6,864 nt of DNA, from the NCBI GenBank assembly GCA_021647445.1, contig JAKIUS010000089.1, forward strand, positions 1 through 6,864, given 5' to 3'. A program made the position numbers and the translations under genes. Positions within the stretch are counted from its first letter, which is position 1. The number at the start of each line of letters is the position of its first letter. This DNA comes from Geopsychrobacter sp. (lineage in GTDB: Bacteria; Desulfobacterota; Desulfuromonadia; Desulfuromonadales; Geopsychrobacteraceae). Below are positions 5,282-6,864 of this stretch, piece by piece. Below the pieces are notes generated by a model that saw only the letters and a list, made by a program, of their open reading frames with translations, was not told where the DNA came from and did not search any database.

Positions 5282-6864
5282 ATGAACAGACAAGAGAGCT
5301 TACAACAGTTAAAGGATGGCGGCTGCTTTGACCTGCTGGTCATCGGCGGCGGTGCGACCGGTTGCGGCGTAGCACTAGACGCGGCCAGCCGCGGGCTGAA
5401 GGTTGCACTGGTCGAAAAGAATGACTTCGCCGAAGGGACCAGCAGCCGCAGCACCAAACTGGTGCATGGCGGGGTGCGTTATCTGGAGATGGCGGTCAAG
5501 AAATTTGACCGGGTGCAGTATAACCTGGTCAAAGATGGCTTACGCGAACGCCATACCCTGCTTAAAAATGCGCCCCACTTATCAAAGCGCCTGGCGTTGG
5601 TTACCCCGCTCTACCGTTGGATCGACGTACCCTATGTTTTTGCCGGGCTCAAACTCTACGATATACTGGCAGGCAAACGCAGCATCGGCCAGAGTTGCCT
5701 GCTCAGTCGCAAAGAGGTTTTACGCCGCTTTCCAACGGTGAAGGCCGCAGGGTTAAAAGCCGGAGTTCTCTACTATGACGGCCAGTTTCACGATGCGCGC
5801 ATGGCCCTCGCCCTCGCCCTGACGGCGCAGCAACAGGGGGCCGTAATTGCCAACCATGTCGCAGTCAGTGGACTCATTCAGGACGAAAACAAGATCTGTG
5901 GCGCACAACTCTGCGATTCATTATCAGGAGAACGCTGGGAGATACGCGCCAAAGGGGTAATCAACGCCACCGGCCCCTTTATCGATCAGATTCGCAACAT
6001 GGATAACCCTGACGTACAAAAAATCCTTTCGACCAGCAGCGGCATCCACATTGTTCTGGATAAGCATTTTGCCCCACCAGACACCGGTTTGATGATCCCC
6101 AAAACCGAAGATGGCCGGGTGCTGTTTGTGCTGCCCTGGGAAGGTCACGCCCTGGTCGGCACCACCGATGAACCGGCAGAGATTAGCGAGCACCCCAAGC
6201 CCCTTGAGCGCGAAATAGACTACCTGCTACGTCACCTTGGTCGTTATTTCAACCTGCAGGTCAAAAGATCCGACATAAAAGCAGTCTGGTCGGGGTTACG
6301 CCCACTGATCTCCGATCCCCAAGCGGTCGATACCGCCTGTCTTGCACGTGATCATGTCATCGATGAAAGTCCCACGGGCTTACTGACGATCGCCGGCGGA
6401 AAATGGACAACCTATCGGAAAATGGCTGAAGACACCGTTGATCACGCATTGAAGATGTTCCCTTTGACGCCAGCTCGGCCAGAGTGCCAAACCGAACAGT
6501 TGTCAATTCTCGGTGGTGCCGCTTTCAGGAAAGAGGATGGCCAGGAGTTAGGTGAGAAATTCGGCTTGCCAGCAGATGTCGTCGACTATCTGCAACGGAC
6601 GTACGGCGACCAGGCCGAACAGGTCGCAATCCTGACGCAAAAAGTCGGTGGCGCACGCCTGATCAAAAACCATCCGCTACTCGAAGCCGAGATCTACTAT
6701 GCAGTACATAATGAAATGGCTGAGCGGGTCATCGACATGCTGGCACGGCGCATGCCGTTAGTTTTACTCGACAACGATGCGGCGCGCAAAGCAGCCCCGC
6801 GCGTTCTCGAGATCATGAAAAACGAGCTCGGCCGGGATAAAGAACGTTGCCCAGAAGAGGGTTT
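5282..6864 (+). CDS. glpD: Aerobic-type FAD glycerol-3-phosphate dehydrogenase (3' truncated)
   Basis: 527 codons are visible and the frame is still open at the right edge. The enzyme oxidises sn-glycerol 3-phosphate to dihydroxyacetone phosphate, reduces its FAD and passes electrons to the quinone pool at the inner membrane. The N-terminal Rossmann motif is DLLVIGGGATGCG (17-29), ending with the acidic residue in VALVEK (41-46). The GlpD family signature GTSSRSTKLVHGGVRYLE is at 52-69. A second conserved block, LFVLPWEGHALVGTTDEP (281-298), is followed by WSGLRPL (336-342) and the FAD/substrate motif AGGKWTTYRKMAED (371-384). A C-terminal helical DAO_C-type domain (about 400-515) includes NEMAERVIDMLARR, as in bacterial and mitochondrial GlpD. 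E. coli GlpD has about 500 residues, so probably only a short tail is missing. ATG 5282 is preceded by GGAG (5272-5275) at 6 bases. The neighbouring transporter fits a glycerol catabolic role. Confidence 0.95.
   Translation, partial: MNRQESLQQLKDGGCFDLLVIGGGATGCGVALDAASRGLKVALVEKNDFAEGTSSRSTKLVHGGVRYLEMAVKKFDRVQYNLVKDGLRERHTLLKNAPHLSKRLALVTPLYRWIDVPYVFAGLKLYDILAGKRSIGQSCLLSRKEVLRRFPTVKAAGLKAGVLYYDGQFHDARMALALALTAQQQGAVIANHVAVSGLIQDENKICGAQLCDSLSGERWEIRAKGVINATGPFIDQIRNMDNPDVQKILSTSSGIHIVLDKHFAPPDTGLMIPKTEDGRVLFVLPWEGHALVGTTDEPAEISEHPKPLEREIDYLLRHLGRYFNLQVKRSDIKAVWSGLRPLISDPQAVDTACLARDHVIDESPTGLLTIAGGKWTTYRKMAEDTVDHALKMFPLTPARPECQTEQLSILGGAAFRKEDGQELGEKFGLPADVVDYLQRTYGDQAEQVAILTQKVGGARLIKNHPLLEAEIYYAVHNEMAERVIDMLARRMPLVLLDNDAARKAAPRVLEIMKNELGRDKERCPEEG

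Noticed and set aside
5403..5741. 112-codon + strand frame inside glpD
   Set aside because: It overlaps the conserved GlpD signature and downstream region in another frame; no ribosome site or recognisable product.
5804..5821. Three tandem GCCCT(C/G) hexamers in glpD
   Set aside because: They encode the helix segment MALALALT and match the protein's normal alternating Ala-Leu; no evidence of a functional DNA repeat.
1..6864. CRISPR arrays, tRNA/rRNA genes, insertion sequences, attachment sites
   Set aside because: No direct repeat arrays, transposase frames, terminal inverted repeats or RNA-gene-like sequences were seen; the window is filled by collinear metabolic genes.

Overview
The window is a nearly complete operon for ATP-driven uptake of a small polyol, almost certainly glycerol, followed by the gene for its catabolic dehydrogenase. 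Gene order and protein features match the glpSTPQV glycerol ABC importer first described in Rhizobium leguminosarum. In order, the window holds the C-terminal end of the first ATPase (GlpS), the second ATPase (GlpT), two permeases (GlpP and GlpQ), a small DUF2160 membrane protein, the periplasmic binding protein (GlpV), and a 3'-truncated FAD-dependent glycerol-3-phosphate dehydrogenase (GlpD). All genes are on the + strand.

The host should be a Gram-negative bacterium: there is a periplasmic binding protein with a classical signal peptide, and a quinone-linked GlpD. Base composition is moderate, with many C- and G-ending codons. This suggests a proteobacterium or a desulfuromonad-like deltaproteobacterium, but the genus cannot be fixed from the sequence alone.

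Layout: bases 2-202 glpS end; 219-1334 glpT; 1327-2199 glpP (8-base overlap with glpT); 2196-2999 glpQ (4-base ATGA overlap); 3012-3290 DUF2160 gene; 3291-3394 a 104-base A-rich gap ending in a near-perfect Shine-Dalgarno; 3395-5146 glpV; 5147-5281 a 135-base gap with two tandem terminator-like hairpins; 5282 to the window edge glpD. The tight packing from glpS to the DUF2160 gene implies a single transcript. The promoter must lie upstream of the window.

Inferred flow: GlpV binds the polyol in the periplasm, GlpP/GlpQ carry it across the inner membrane, and GlpS/GlpT hydrolyse ATP. A glycerol kinase (not in this window) would phosphorylate it, and GlpD oxidises glycerol 3-phosphate to dihydroxyacetone phosphate, passing electrons to quinone. 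The points most worth a second look are the non-canonical ABC signature of GlpT, which implies an asymmetric ATPase pair; the uncharacterised DUF2160 protein inside the operon; and the hairpin pair before glpD, which leaves almost no room for a separate glpD promoter and so may act as an attenuator. I see no wholly new system here: the operon is a known type with some under-studied parts.
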